A stretch of DNA of 51,203 bases from Candidatus Hatepunaea meridiana (GTDB taxonomy: Bacteria; Electryoneota; AABM5-125-24; Hatepunaeales; Hatepunaeaceae). Below the pieces are notes generated by a model. It searched no databases. It saw only the letters and a list, made by a program, of their open reading frames with translations, and had not been told where the DNA came from. The DNA lies in contig JAVCDD010000355.1 of NCBI GenBank assembly GCA_030765125.1, positions 1 through 51,203 of the forward strand. The letters are read 5' to 3'. A program made the translations under genes and the position numbers. Shown piece after piece: positions 16,723-24,817 of this stretch (positions are counted from its first letter, which is position 1; every line of letters starts with the position of its first letter).

Positions 16723-18228
16723 ATGACTAAAGACTTAAAGGAGGCTCCCCTGAAAATACTTTTCATCTCCAGTGAAGTAACACCCTTTTCTCGCACCAGT
16801 GAAGTCGGAGATGTTGCCGGATCACTGACTAAAGCTTTAAGAGTATGCGGACACGAAGTCAGGTTGGTAACTCCTCAGTATAGAACAATCCGCGAACGAC
16901 GATTTGGTATTAGAGACGTAACCCGACTTAGTTCCTTGCAGATTGAAATCGGAGAGCATTCCGTTGAGTGCGCTGTAAAATCCGGTTTCGTAACCGGCTC
17001 AAAGGTTCAAGTATACTTCATAAACAACCAGCAGTTATACACAAAACCGATATCTGACGAGGACTGCGTAAATAATAATAATAAACAAAGTAATTGTCCA
17101 TCAGCCTATGCCTTGTTAAATCACACAGCGCTACAACTGATGATAATGCTGAATTGGATACCGGATATTATCCACTGCAACGGTTGGCAAACTGCTATAA
17201 CGCCCTATCTACTGAAATATGATCCACGTTACAAGGATGTATATAATCAAACCCGAACGACATTACATATTCACAATATCGAAAATCAGGGTTTATTTAC
17301 TATAGATACAGCGTCTGAAATTGGTGTGGATCAAAAGCTGATCAAACCCGATAATCCGCTTTATTGCGGTAACAACCTGTCATTTCTCAAAGCTGGGTTA
17401 TCAACATCAGATTTAATTATAGCCGCAAATCCATCCGTTAATATCGAGATCAACTCACCCGATTTTTCACCTGAATGCGGTATTGCTCAAGTAATCACTA
17501 ACCGTAAGAATAATTTTTACAATATATTCAACGGAATTGATCCTGCCATTTGGAATCCTTCAACTGACAAGAATATTTCTAAAAAATATACAATTGAAGA
17601 GATTGAAGACAGTAAAGCTGTAAACAAGGAAACACTTCTTGAGAAAACCGGATTGCCTGTTGAACCTGATATACCGCTTATTGGTGTAATTGCAGACTTG
17701 ATTGACGAAGATGACTTCAATAAATTAGTAGAGATTGAAGCCGACTTGTTTTCATTACCTGCTGCTTTCCTTTTCCTGTGTACGGGCGAGTCTATTTGCA
17801 AACCAATAATTCAATCCTTTAAAGAGAAATATCCTGAAAAGGTCGTATATATTTTAGCCAGGGATAAGAAACAGGAACACGAACTTATTGCAGGCTCTGA
17901 CATACTACTGATGCCGTCCTGCTGCGTACTATCCAGGTATTACCGGATGTATAGCCTGACCTACGGTACTGTTCCGGTAGCAAAGAGCATTGATAATGAG
18001 AGTGAAACTGTTGTGGATTGTACACAAGATTCCGAAGGTGGCAATGGGTTTACTTTTATTGAAAAAGATAAAGACGGGATGTTAAAAACGTTACGGCAAG
18101 CGCTGGATTATTACAAGGATAAACCAGCCTGGTATAAACTGTGTTGTCGTGGTATGAGCGCTGATTTTAGTTGGAATGGGGTGGGTGAAAAAGTTGTTGA
18201 ACTTTATAAAGAGGTTCTTTCCATATAA
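16723..18228 (+). CDS. Glycogen synthase (GlgA/GT5) homologue lacking catalytic motifs
   Basis: The fold is that of a bacterial ADP-glucose:glucan glucosyltransferase: LKILFISSEVTPFSRTSEVG at the start, then IIHCNGWQTAITPYL, THHL-type loop LHIHNIENQGLF, LSFLKAGLSTSD, and NIFNGIDPAIWNPSTD. The residues that make the enzyme work are missing. KTGGL is RTSEV. HAHDW is HCNGW. The SRL..QKG phosphate-binding loop is ADLIDED. FEPCGL is CCVLSRYY. TGGLADTV is IDNESETV. It is therefore probably a non-catalytic paralogue or a very divergent enzyme. The ATG at 16723 lies at the edge of a repeat; a perfect AAGGAGG at 16738-16744 precedes an in-frame CTG at 16750, where family proteins normally begin. Confidence 0.78.
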   Translation: MTKDLKEAPLKILFISSEVTPFSRTSEVGDVAGSLTKALRVCGHEVRLVTPQYRTIRERRFGIRDVTRLSSLQIEIGEHSVECAVKSGFVTGSKVQVYFINNQQLYTKPISDEDCVNNNNKQSNCPSAYALLNHTALQLMIMLNWIPDIIHCNGWQTAITPYLLKYDPRYKDVYNQTRTTLHIHNIENQGLFTIDTASEIGVDQKLIKPDNPLYCGNNLSFLKAGLSTSDLIIAANPSVNIEINSPDFSPECGIAQVITNRKNNFYNIFNGIDPAIWNPSTDKNISKKYTIEEIEDSKAVNKETLLEKTGLPVEPDIPLIGVIADLIDEDDFNKLVEIEADLFSLPAAFLFLCTGESICKPIIQSFKEKYPEKVVYILARDKKQEHELIAGSDILLMPSCCVLSRYYRMYSLTYGTVPVAKSIDNESETVVDCTQDSEGGNGFTFIEKDKDGMLKTLRQALDYYKDKPAWYKLCCRGMSADFSWNGVGEKVVELYKEVLSI

Positions 18229-18385
18229 TCCCGAAGGGATTGAATGTGAATAACCACCGGTGAAACCGATGGAGGGAATCCAACCCAACAAACCAATCCC
18301 GAAGGGATTGAATATGAATAGCTACCGGTATAAACCGGTGGAGGAGATATCGTTACGCCAACCAACCCTGAAGGGGTTGAATAAA
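18228..18385. repeat. 68-bp-period repeat, CCCGAAGGG type
   Basis: ATCCCGAAGGGATTGAAT starts at 18228 and 18296, and a diverged copy (ACCCTGAAGGGGTTGAAT) at 18364, each followed by ACCGGT/ACCGGTGGAGG hairpins in the first two. The period is exactly 68 bp. The first copy begins within the stop codon of the preceding gene (TAA at 18226-18228). Confidence 0.85.
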
Positions 18386-18483
18386 CAGAATTTACGAAGC
18401 CGTGTACTATATTCATTTTTAAGATACTGACAACTGCATCGAAACAGAATTGATCTTCAGATATTTTTTACATGGAGAGAGTT

Positions 18484-19668
18484 ATGAACCGGATAAAGAT
18501 ACATAGTTTGATTGTTTTTCTCATTTTCACCATTTTCCTGATAACCTGTACCAACGAAGAATCCCCGACTTCAACGCCGGTTGATTACCTTGACCCGAAG
18601 GTCGAATGGTTATCACCCTCCAACGGCGCATCACTTTCCGGAACCGTCGAACTCGTTTTTACCGCTTATGATGAAACCGGTATCGACCTCATCCGCATCT
18701 ACTGCAACGGTTTCCCGTTCGGGGAGGGCGGACATTCCTGTCCGCCACAAAATCGAACCATAATTGCAACCGACGACACTACATACTCGATGCCGTGGAA
18801 CACGCTTGACGACGAAGACGGCGTCTATAATCTCGAAGCCCGCGCCTGGGACAAGTCGGGTAATATGGGTTCAACGCCTTGTGTTGCTTTGGAAGTCCTA
18901 AATCAAGCACCACCTGAACCACGCGTGATCTGGGTACCGGATGACTATGAGACGATACAGGATGCTATCAACGCCAGCCAGGATGGTGATACGGTGAGGG
19001 TGAGGGCGGGGACTTATCGGGAAGGTGTGCGAATCATGAAGCGTGTATGGCTTGAAAGTGAGGAAGGACCTGAACTGACCATAATTGATGCCGAAGGAGA
19101 AGAAGGTTATGGTTTTGGTATTGCTGTTGCAGGCGTACGTGATACTATCAGTACAGCTATAAGAGGGTTCACAATAAGGAACTGTGGTATGGATGGTATT
19201 TTCCTATCAGAGGGAGCGAGCGTTCGAGTAGTGAACAACATCATTCTGAATTGCGAGCGAGCAGGTATTTACATCTATGATGGCTTGATTCATGCTGCCA
19301 TTGTTAATAATGTTATCGGTCATTCAAGTCCTGGGCTGTACATGTATATATCGACAGCGAACATCTCAAACAACATCCTTTTCAACATGGAAGGAACTGC
19401 TTTCTTCAATGTCTATCTTTATGAGAATCCAGTCGTTCCCGACTATAACATTGCGTTTGAATACGGAAGAATTACGAATAATCCGCCAATTCACTTTGGC
19501 GATCATAACATTTTTAATCAGGATCCATTGTTTTTAGAAAATTCTTTCAGACTTTCCGAAGATTCACCAGGTATAGATTCCGGAAATCCGGATCTTCTTG
19601 ATCCGGACGGCAGTCGATCAGACATTGGGGCTTACGGCGGGCCTCATGCATATCAAATACCACAATAA
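18484..19668 (+). CDS. Lipoprotein with Ig-like domain and parallel beta-helix
   Basis: A surface or periplasmic protein of unknown substrate. With the ATG at 18484 (GGAGAG 6-9 nt upstream) the leader MNRIKIHSLIVFLIF... ends in the lipobox LITC, so it should be a lipoprotein. Residues of about 30-130 form an Ig-like domain (SPSNGASLSGTVELVFTAYD ... YNLEARAWDKSGN). The rest is a right-handed beta-helix with a pectin-lyase-like N-cap (YETIQDAINASQDGDTVRV) and a typical C-terminal PGIDSGNPD..DPDGSRSDIGAYGG. The Ig domain is interrupted at 18726-18745 by an in-frame hairpin element coding GGHSCPP. Confidence 0.85.
   Translation: MNRIKIHSLIVFLIFTIFLITCTNEESPTSTPVDYLDPKVEWLSPSNGASLSGTVELVFTAYDETGIDLIRIYCNGFPFGEGGHSCPPQNRTIIATDDTTYSMPWNTLDDEDGVYNLEARAWDKSGNMGSTPCVALEVLNQAPPEPRVIWVPDDYETIQDAINASQDGDTVRVRAGTYREGVRIMKRVWLESEEGPELTIIDAEGEEGYGFGIAVAGVRDTISTAIRGFTIRNCGMDGIFLSEGASVRVVNNIILNCERAGIYIYDGLIHAAIVNNVIGHSSPGLYMYISTANISNNILFNMEGTAFFNVYLYENPVVPDYNIAFEYGRITNNPPIHFGDHNIFNQDPLFLENSFRLSEDSPGIDSGNPDLLDPDGSRSDIGAYGGPHAYQIPQ
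18726..18745. repeat. In-frame hairpin GGCGGACATTCCTGTCCGCC
   Basis: A perfect 8-bp stem (GGCGGACA/TGTCCGCC) with a 4-nt loop, related to the GACACTCYTGTC core of the window's main repeat family. It is translated within the lipoprotein's Ig-like domain as GGHSCPP. Confidence 0.75.
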
Positions 19669-19683
19669 ATTAAGGATTAAGTT

Positions 19684-19915
19684 ATGCCAGACAAACTCAA
19701 AAGTTGGTCAAAGATCTGATATATTAGGTAATGCCCGCATTAATGGGAACGAATTTGTCGTTAATGACGCCGATAATATCAATGTCGTTGATGGACAAGA
19801 ACCAGAAAATGGCGGCGCAGGGTTCAAATTCGATCCAAATAATGGCGACCCGAGGATAAACGTTTATATCAATGGCAACACTGTAGGATACTGGGATTCT
19901 ACTGGATGGAAATAA
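19684..19915 (+). pseudogene. Small gene with a likely frameshift
   Basis: ATG at 19684 has AAGGA 9 nt upstream and reads MPDKLKSWSKI then stop. One base out of the A-run at 19698-19702 joins it to an open frame continuing QRSDILGNARINGNEFVVND and ending GNTVGYWDSTGWK at 19915. The repaired product would be about 76 residues, polar and Asn/Gly-rich, with no signal peptide. I do not recognise the family. It may be a real frameshift, an assembly error in a homopolymer, or slippage. Confidence 0.45.
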
Positions 19916-19980
19916 TTAATAAATAACGAACATCTCACACTTCAAACAGCTCAATAAAAGCAGATTCATTATGTATTAAC

Positions 19981-20077
19981 CAGACCGCTTAATAGTATAA
20001 ACGTTGCTGTCAGGTTACTCCCGAAGGTTCGGGATTGAAACCCGACAGCAACGCAATTTCAACTATTAAACAGTCTG
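19981..20077. repeat. Nested palindrome
   Basis: The outer arms CAGACCGCTTAATAG and CTATTAAACAGTCTG enclose inner arms CGTTGCTGTC/GACAGCAACG, which enclose CCCGAA/TTCGGG. It sits in the gap 19916-20138, where I see no gene or clear promoter. Confidence 0.8.
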
Positions 20078-20138
20078 ATAAAAAAACGCATAATTCATTC
20101 GTGATCTTCATAGTAAAAATATCGAAAAAATAATATCA

Positions 20139-21053
20139 TTGAGAGTTTTAAAGGAAATATTTATTAAAAGCTGGGTATTCACCTGGCTTTTTGTTTTTCT
20201 TACCGCTGCAAATGGGCAAATATCCCATATTAATGATCCGATTACAGGCATAGTAAAAGAAAAGGTTCTGAACCGGGATAGCGGTTCTTTCGCCTCAGGT
20301 GTCGCATTGGCAACAGGTTGCGACGGTGAACTGTACGCACTCTTTGACTCTCCTCCGCAATTAATCGTATGGCAAGCGAATAATCAATCGAGCAGTGAAT
20401 ACAGTAATGCCCTAAGTGATCTCAATGCTCCATCCGACCTTGCTTCCGATGGAGGATTCGAACTGTTGGTCGTTGACCCATGGCATGAATCGATTTTACG
20501 CTTTAATCGCAAGCTCGATCTATTGCCTGTAATAACGCCTGATGCGGGTAATCAAAGTCTGGAACCGGTTTCGATTTGCCGTATTGCAGATGGAACGTTG
20601 TATCTAATTAATCGAGCAGATGATGATATCTGGAAGATTGACCGATCCGGCAAGGCTGTTCCCTTGGGTTGGTCTCCAGCGCGAAGCGGTCTGCTTGAGA
20701 AACCTTCACGAATTGACTACGCTGCATCCGTTGACAAGTTGGTTATTCTGGATGCAGATGGCGTAAAGTTGTCTTCACCTTACGGTTTGCCAGGCAAAGC
20801 ATTGAAAATCAGCGTGAAAAACCCTTCAAGTATTGGAATAAACAATACGGAAGCCTGGATTGTCGGGGATGGTTTATCTTGTATTTCACTAATTACCAAG
20901 TCGGAAATTTTCTTCGTTCCTGCAGACACTTTAAAATCATGGGATGCTTATCCTGCCGTCGACGTGGCTCCGGCTGATGGACAACGAATTTATTTATTAC
21001 CGGAAAAAGGTGATAGGGTGTTGGTGTTAGAGGTCATAAGAGCACGTGAATGA
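20139..21053 (+). CDS. Secreted beta-propeller-like protein
   Basis: A 304-residue protein of unknown function. A signal peptide covers about residues 1-26 (ends in TAANG). The mature part alternates short beta-strands with patterns such as APSDLASDGGFELLVVD, GTLYLINRADDDIWKID and PADGQRIYLLPE, like NHL- or SMP-30-type propeller blades. The start is a TTG with no clear ribosome-binding site. Its stop overlaps the GTG of the next gene by 8 nt, so it is probably the first gene of a three-gene envelope operon with the large barrel and the Omp85 protein. Confidence 0.7.
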   Translation: MRVLKEIFIKSWVFTWLFVFLTAANGQISHINDPITGIVKEKVLNRDSGSFASGVALATGCDGELYALFDSPPQLIVWQANNQSSSEYSNALSDLNAPSDLASDGGFELLVVDPWHESILRFNRKLDLLPVITPDAGNQSLEPVSICRIADGTLYLINRADDDIWKIDRSGKAVPLGWSPARSGLLEKPSRIDYAASVDKLVILDADGVKLSSPYGLPGKALKISVKNPSSIGINNTEAWIVGDGLSCISLITKSEIFFVPADTLKSWDAYPAVDVAPADGQRIYLLPEKGDRVLVLEVIRARE

Positions 21054-24000
21054 CATTAAGTTGACATCTGTTGTTTTGAGCCTCATTGTTGCTGTATCAG
21101 TACCGGTTTCAGTAGGTTGGACACTCCTGTCCGACAATAACGTAGTAGGTCGGACACTCTTGTCCGACAATAACGTAGTAGGTCGGACACTCTTGTCCGA
21201 CAATAACGTAGTAGGTCGGACACTCTTGTCCGACAATAACGTAGTAGGTCGGACACTCTTGTCCGACAAAGATGGAGTCAGACAGGAATGTCCGACCTAC
21301 CCGTCCGATGAAGAGACTAATCTTCCTCTGGGTGGTGGCTGGGTGGAAATGGTTGCTGTTGTACCTGATAGTTTTATCATACATATAGATGATCCGTGGG
21401 TGTTAGTCAATAGCATCATTATTCTGCTGAACGACAGTCTGCTGAAGCATGATGTAGATTATTTCCGGAACGATTCACTTCGAACTATAGAAATCCTACC
21501 CAAAAGTTCCATCCTTCCAGGAACGAAACTATTACTGAAATATCAATCCGCCGCAATACTGGATACCCTTGTATTCCAGCGCTTTCATCCATTCATCGAA
21601 GACAGTGTTTCTGATTCATCAACCGTCATCAACCCTAAGCATTATAAACGCTACTTGAAACCGTTCGATAAATGGCGAGGACTTCGTCGCTCAGGATCAA
21701 TAACTCGTGGAATACGTTTCGATCAGGATGGAACAGGTGGCGTAACGTCCGGTCTACACCTCGAATTATCCGGCAGACCAACGACGGGCGTCAAGATAGA
21801 CGCAATCCTCGACGATCGCGATATGCCTGCTTCAGCAAGCGGCGCCTCAGCCAGCCTCGCCGAACTGGATCGGTTGCTCTTTCAAGTACGAACACCTCAT
21901 CTTTTTGCCCGGCTTGGCGACTGGGATATAGACTGGAAGAATGGACGCTATGGATCATTCTCCCGGCGTTTGAAGGGAGGTAACGTTGCAGTCGAATATC
22001 CCAGGTGGCGCGGGGAAATAGCTGCTGCAGGCGGGAATAATGCTTATATGACTACTCGCTTCAATGGTCGTGACGGAGATCAGGGACCTTACGAACTGAC
22101 AGATAAGCTTAACCGACCGGGCATTGTAGTCGTTTCAGGTTCTGAGAGAGTCTATCTTAACGGGGAACTTCTCAAGCGAGGACGACGAGCTGACTATGTG
22201 ATTGATTATGCACACGGCGGGATTACCTTTAATCCGAAGTGTTCTATCCGTTCGGACTCACGCATTGAGGTTGAATATGAGTATAACGACCAGGGTTATC
22301 CGCGTTATTTCTATGCCGTCGATTTGAAAACGCACGGCACATCCGGCTATGCGCGAACGCTTCTGTCCGGTTTAATACCCGGATTTACTATTGAAGCGTT
22401 CACTGCTATGGAAGGTCGTGACACGGAACACCCGTTGACGTTTGAGTGGACGGATCCTTGGCGTGATATTGCTAATTCTGCAGGTGATGACCACTTAAAA
22501 GCTTATGTATCGGGAATTGATTCGGTGGGTATTGGCTTAGGTGATTATATCTGGGAAGTTATCGGTGTCGATAGTATACTGGTATTTTCGCAACCGGATT
22601 CACTCGGACGCCCAACCGGTTATCTAAGGGTTGAGTTTTCCCGCCAACCAGGCGGTGGATACCGGCGCGAATATGACGCAGACCTGCACGCGTACTATTT
22701 CCAGTTTGCTGGAGTGGATTCCGGGGATTGGGTGCCGGTTCAATACCTGCCGCTGCCTGATAAGGTAAGTCTTACCGCTGTTAATACTACTTATAGAAAC
22801 GGTGCATTGAGAATAACAGGCGAGGCAGCTATATCCAACTATGACCGCAATACTTTGTCAACTCTTGACGATGATGATAACACCGGTACAGCATTGAATT
22901 GGCGCTGCTATTGGAATCAGGCGGATAATGATATGTTGGCTCTGACAGCTTCAGTTCGTCGGGAGGACAGCAAATTCCATTCGTTATCGCAGGCTGCCGA
23001 TGTCGATCGGCAATATAAGTGGGATCTGACTGAGGACACCACATTTACAGAGACAGAAATCGAAGCGGGAATTAATCTGAAACCGTACCAATTCCTTAAA
23101 TTATCAGCGGATGGTGGCTATCTGGAACGGGGCAATCTATTTGATGGTCAACGTTATCGGTTTAATGCTGATTGGGATCTACCGTTCCTGATTCTTGCTT
23201 CGCAATACAACCGAACAGAAGGAGATTATCCGCTTGCTGATAAGAAGAGCGTTAGAACCAACTACTCCGGAAAAGCAGCTCGAAAACAGGGTATGTGGCG
23301 TCCTTCATATCTGTTTAAGTATGAGAAACGAGAGATAAGCGGATCCCCTTATGAGACAGGTTATAAGCGCCTTGAACATGAAACAGGTTTGGGTATAATT
23401 CCATCTCAAAGACAGGAAGTCAACCTGATCTTTGCTTATCGAAGTGATGATAATCTTATTAAGAAAAATTCTGACCACCAATCAGATACTCGATCTGTTA
23501 AAGGATCCTGGCGCGGACGAGGTCATCGCTGGGGGGGATGGTATGTGGATCTGCTCAGGTATTATCAAACGTTTACGGATACTCTCCAACCGGTGGTATC
23601 AACTTCAGCAGCCTTACAAACGACAGTATCTCCGCCGAATTCACAATGGAATCTGCGCGTTGACTATGGATTGAGCACCGGCAGCGACCGCGCAGGCGCT
23701 CAGATTGCCAGTTACGTTGGTGAAGGAAACGGCAGCTATCGCCGCGAGGAAAATCGCTACGTTCCCGATCCGGACGGGGATTTTGATCTACATGAAGTAG
23801 TGACTGATACGCTGCATCAGGTAAGTAGAGTGAATTTCACCGGACAAATCAGATGGAATCCGCGAAAACGCAAACACCAGGGAACTCAACCGGAAACGTA
23901 CCCACTTGGAATAACCGGATTGAACAGTCGTTTTGAGGCGGATATAAATACAACTTCCGATGATCCCTGGCAGGCGTTTCTGCTATACCCGCCTGAATTC

Positions 24001-24657
24001 CGCACTTCAGAAGTTGTGTTTGCCCGACGAACCTGGCTGGAGGAGCTCTACTTCCTCGAAGGTGATCCGGTTGGTGACGGTAAGCTTTCCTTCAGACGCA
24101 GTGTAGATAGAGATCGAACTCTATCAGGCGGCGAAGAGGCAATCCTTGATAGAATCAGTTTTAGACTCAGGCTCCGTTCGGGATTGGGTCTAAGACTCCA
24201 GATTACACCTTCCTATCAGCATAATCTGCGCAAGGGTATCACCACCGGAGAAACAAGATCGGATGTCAATGGTTTAGGCAGTGATTTCCTTTTAACGTTC
24301 AGACAGCCGCAAGGTAATATCGAATATAGTATGACTTATGGTTTTGAACAGCGTGAAGACCGAACTTCTGAAATAACAGTCAAAGAGCAACGCATCAACC
24401 CAAGATTGATATGGACAATTGGACATAAGGGGACAGCTCGTTTTGAAGGTGGATGGCGCGGATTGACGTCGAGCGCTGAATCACCTGGGTATGATCTGAC
24501 ACAGAGTTGGGCTGTGGGGAACAACTGGACGCTGGACGTCGGGTTTGATTATAACCTCAGCACACACGTAATGGCTACGGCATATTATCGCGGTCTATGG
24601 CGAGGGGATAACCGCCCTCGGAACAGCGGGTTGATTGAATTTACGGCGAAATTATGA
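21046..24657 (+). CDS. Large predicted outer-membrane beta-barrel protein
   Basis: A 1203-residue exported protein. The leader (about residues 1-22) is a signal peptide. The body is rich in alternating aromatic/polar strands with Arg/Tyr, as in large outer-membrane barrels. A segment near residues 360-425 (GSERVYLNGELLKRG, ADYVIDYAHGGITFNP, RIEVEYEYND) resembles modules I associate with SprA-like proteins of the FCB group; the function is unknown. Residues of about 22-85 are translated repeat: five copies of VGxTLLSDNNV followed by an inverted unit. Its stop overlaps the ancestral ATG of the next gene (ATGA at 24654), suggesting translational coupling to the Omp85 gene. Confidence 0.75.
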   Translation: MNDIKLTSVVLSLIVAVSVPVSVGWTLLSDNNVVGRTLLSDNNVVGRTLLSDNNVVGRTLLSDNNVVGRTLLSDKDGVRQECPTYPSDEETNLPLGGGWVEMVAVVPDSFIIHIDDPWVLVNSIIILLNDSLLKHDVDYFRNDSLRTIEILPKSSILPGTKLLLKYQSAAILDTLVFQRFHPFIEDSVSDSSTVINPKHYKRYLKPFDKWRGLRRSGSITRGIRFDQDGTGGVTSGLHLELSGRPTTGVKIDAILDDRDMPASASGASASLAELDRLLFQVRTPHLFARLGDWDIDWKNGRYGSFSRRLKGGNVAVEYPRWRGEIAAAGGNNAYMTTRFNGRDGDQGPYELTDKLNRPGIVVVSGSERVYLNGELLKRGRRADYVIDYAHGGITFNPKCSIRSDSRIEVEYEYNDQGYPRYFYAVDLKTHGTSGYARTLLSGLIPGFTIEAFTAMEGRDTEHPLTFEWTDPWRDIANSAGDDHLKAYVSGIDSVGIGLGDYIWEVIGVDSILVFSQPDSLGRPTGYLRVEFSRQPGGGYRREYDADLHAYYFQFAGVDSGDWVPVQYLPLPDKVSLTAVNTTYRNGALRITGEAAISNYDRNTLSTLDDDDNTGTALNWRCYWNQADNDMLALTASVRREDSKFHSLSQAADVDRQYKWDLTEDTTFTETEIEAGINLKPYQFLKLSADGGYLERGNLFDGQRYRFNADWDLPFLILASQYNRTEGDYPLADKKSVRTNYSGKAARKQGMWRPSYLFKYEKREISGSPYETGYKRLEHETGLGIIPSQRQEVNLIFAYRSDDNLIKKNSDHQSDTRSVKGSWRGRGHRWGGWYVDLLRYYQTFTDTLQPVVSTSAALQTTVSPPNSQWNLRVDYGLSTGSDRAGAQIASYVGEGNGSYRREENRYVPDPDGDFDLHEVVTDTLHQVSRVNFTGQIRWNPRKRKHQGTQPETYPLGITGLNSRFEADINTTSDDPWQAFLLYPPEFRTSEVVFARRTWLEELYFLEGDPVGDGKLSFRRSVDRDRTLSGGEEAILDRISFRLRLRSGLGLRLQITPSYQHNLRKGITTGETRSDVNGLGSDFLLTFRQPQGNIEYSMTYGFEQREDRTSEITVKEQRINPRLIWTIGHKGTARFEGGWRGLTSSAESPGYDLTQSWAVGNNWTLDVGFDYNLSTHVMATAYYRGLWRGDNRPRNSGLIEFTAKL
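21109..21300. repeat. 33-bp tandem array translated in frame
   Basis: TCAGTAGGTYGGACACTC units at 21112, 21145, 21178, 21211 and 21244 (exact 33-bp period), then an inverted unit GTCAGACAGGAATGTCCGAC ending CTAC at 21300. The period is a multiple of three, so the host reading frame is kept through the whole array. The foot is read as TCA GTA, which avoids its TAG. Confidence 0.95.
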
Positions 24658-24663
24658 AAAAAT

Positions 24664-24817
24664 CAGTAGAAGCGACACTCTTGTCGCTTGAACCATCGAG
24701 AAATAGGGGGACAGTATACCTATTTTTCTATAGACCGTCGGTTATTCTATGAATGCTTATAAAAATAGGTATACTGTCCCCCTATTTCCTCAAGCGACAA
24801 GAGTGTCGCTTCTACTG
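24664..24817. repeat. Nested palindrome: REPIN-like pair holding a GGGGACAGTATACC element
   Basis: The outer inverted pair CAGTAGAAGCGACACTC...TTGTCGCTT (24664-24689) and its complement (24792-24817) has a GAAGCGACA stem subtype. Between them is copy 2 of the GGGGACAGTATACC palindrome (24701-24787, perfect 27-bp arms). The whole element interrupts the start of the Omp85 gene. Confidence 0.92.
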
